A stretch of 64,000 nt of DNA from Methanospirillum hungatei (lineage in GTDB: Archaea > Halobacteriota > Methanomicrobia > Methanomicrobiales > Methanospirillaceae): assembly GCF_019263745.1 (NCBI RefSeq), contig NZ_CP077107.1, positions 2,666,001 to 2,730,000 of the forward strand. The letters run 5' to 3'. Positions 63,298-64,000 of the stretch are shown piece by piece. Below the pieces are notes generated by a model. It was given only the letters and a program-made list of their open reading frames with translations. It did not search any database and had not been told where the DNA came from. Within the stretch, counting starts at the first letter, position 1. Each line of letters starts with the position of its first letter. A program made the translations under genes and the position numbers.

Positions 63298-64000
63298 ATG
63301 CACATCCCCTTCTCCTTTTCAAAAAAACTCGGACTATACTTTGCTATCTGCATGACACTCTTAATTCCAGCGGTAACTGGCGATTATCCCGAAATTGAGT
63401 CTCCGACAACAGATCAGTATCGGATTGGGGTCCTTCTCCCTGCATCAGGGGACAGTGCCATGGACTTTTATGAGACTCTGAACTGGACCGTTGCCGGTTT
63501 GGAAAAGGAAGGTGTTGGAACCATAGAACTCGTAGGTATTGATACCAGTACGGTTCCTACAAGAGAAGCAGCCCTGAAGATGCTTGCCGACCCTGATATC
63601 CGGGTGGTCATTGGTCCGGCAACAAGTGATGAGGTCTTTCAGATAGCACCTGATTTCATTGCTGCAAAGAAGATCCTCATTACTCCGTCGGCTACATCAG
63701 GAGAGATTGCTGACCTGTTTGGAGAGTCAGGATATATCTGGCGGACAACTGGTGGTGACAGGATACAGACTCAGCTCATCATGGATCTGGTTGCTGAACG
63801 GGGAACTCACACGGTATCTCTTATGTATGAAAATAACACGTATGGGAAGACATTCGCAGATTGGGCAGAGTATTATGCAAATGAATCCGGAGTTGTGCAT
63901 ATCGAATCAGTGCCTTTTTCCCATGAACTGGATATTTCCAGCCTTTTGAACAATATCATATCAAAAAAACCTGATTATCTGATTGTTGCAGCTAGAGGAT
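63298..64000 (+). CDS. ABC transporter substrate-binding protein, partial
   Basis: The first 234 codons of a gene cut by the window end. A signal peptide (SFSKKLGLYFAICMTLLIPA, then VTGDYPE) leads into a type 1 periplasmic-binding fold of the Leu/Ile/Val (Peripla_BP_6) family: YRIGVLLPASGDSAMDFYET, MLADPDIRVVIGPATSDEVF, ILITPSATSGEIADL, VSLMYENNTYGKTFADWAEY and SSLLNNIISKKPDYLIVAAR. It should bind an amino acid, amide or similar ligand outside the membrane for import, or act as a sensor. ABC permease genes are expected downstream, outside the window. Confidence 0.85.
   Translation, partial: MHIPFSFSKKLGLYFAICMTLLIPAVTGDYPEIESPTTDQYRIGVLLPASGDSAMDFYETLNWTVAGLEKEGVGTIELVGIDTSTVPTREAALKMLADPDIRVVIGPATSDEVFQIAPDFIAAKKILITPSATSGEIADLFGESGYIWRTTGGDRIQTQLIMDLVAERGTHTVSLMYENNTYGKTFADWAEYYANESGVVHIESVPFSHELDISSLLNNIISKKPDYLIVAARG

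Overview
The window looks like chromosomal DNA of a methanogenic euryarchaeon of the order Methanomicrobiales, most likely Methanospirillum or a close relative. This is inferred, not proven. Promoters have archaeal TATA-like boxes. There are many toxin-antitoxin relatives, large secreted proteins of the NosD/PKD and PEGA kinds, and a very long array of receiver-PAS proteins whose kinases carry an 'RHDI.N'-type phosphoacceptor box, a style common in methanogens. No rRNA, tRNA or CRISPR array was recognised.

Bases 1-13,970 are an accessory region full of gene remains. It holds hicB with a hicA broken by an in-frame stop, an orphan YgiT zinc finger behind the tail of its DUF4258 partner, two MntA/HepT modules (one HepT broken), RelB/RelE-type modules, and four decayed copies of the 3' end of a HIT-family gene. 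Fragments of hsdR and of AlbA_2/ATPase-type regulators are also present. A compact cargo operon (5,963-10,504) encodes a 1,051-residue primase-helicase-like replication protein and looks like an integrated plasmid or virus remnant. A 245-base direct repeat (1-245 and about 12,575-12,795) brackets the region.

Bases 13,975-19,965 are a defence island: a Mrr/AspBHI-like modification-dependent nuclease, an HNH (McrA-like) nuclease, a 5' remnant of a GHKL ATPase gene, and an HsdM methylase coupled by a 4-base overlap to a YhcG/DUF1016 PD-(D/E)XK nuclease. An EVE-domain protein is divergent from hsdM. No hsdS or intact hsdR is present.

Bases 20,129-31,064 encode envelope or secreted proteins: a beta-helix/PKD protein, two unknown exported proteins, a 1,336-residue protein with three classes of internal repeats, and a class-C beta-lactamase-like serine hydrolase. 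Then come a DUF6155-like gene, a RelBE module and an IS5-family insertion sequence (about 32,779-33,931).

Bases 34,074-62,726 are a signal-transduction array of ten genes: a membrane histidine kinase with HAMP, a winged-helix/PAS regulator, receiver-PAS proteins without a kinase, a soluble chemoreceptor with tandem PAS domains, and several receiver-PAS-kinase hybrids. Two of the largest are each split by a single-base frameshift that separates the sensor from the kinase part, and one of these also has a receiver without its phosphoacceptor Asp. The window ends in the 5' part of a gene for an amino-acid-type ABC substrate-binding protein (63,298 onward).
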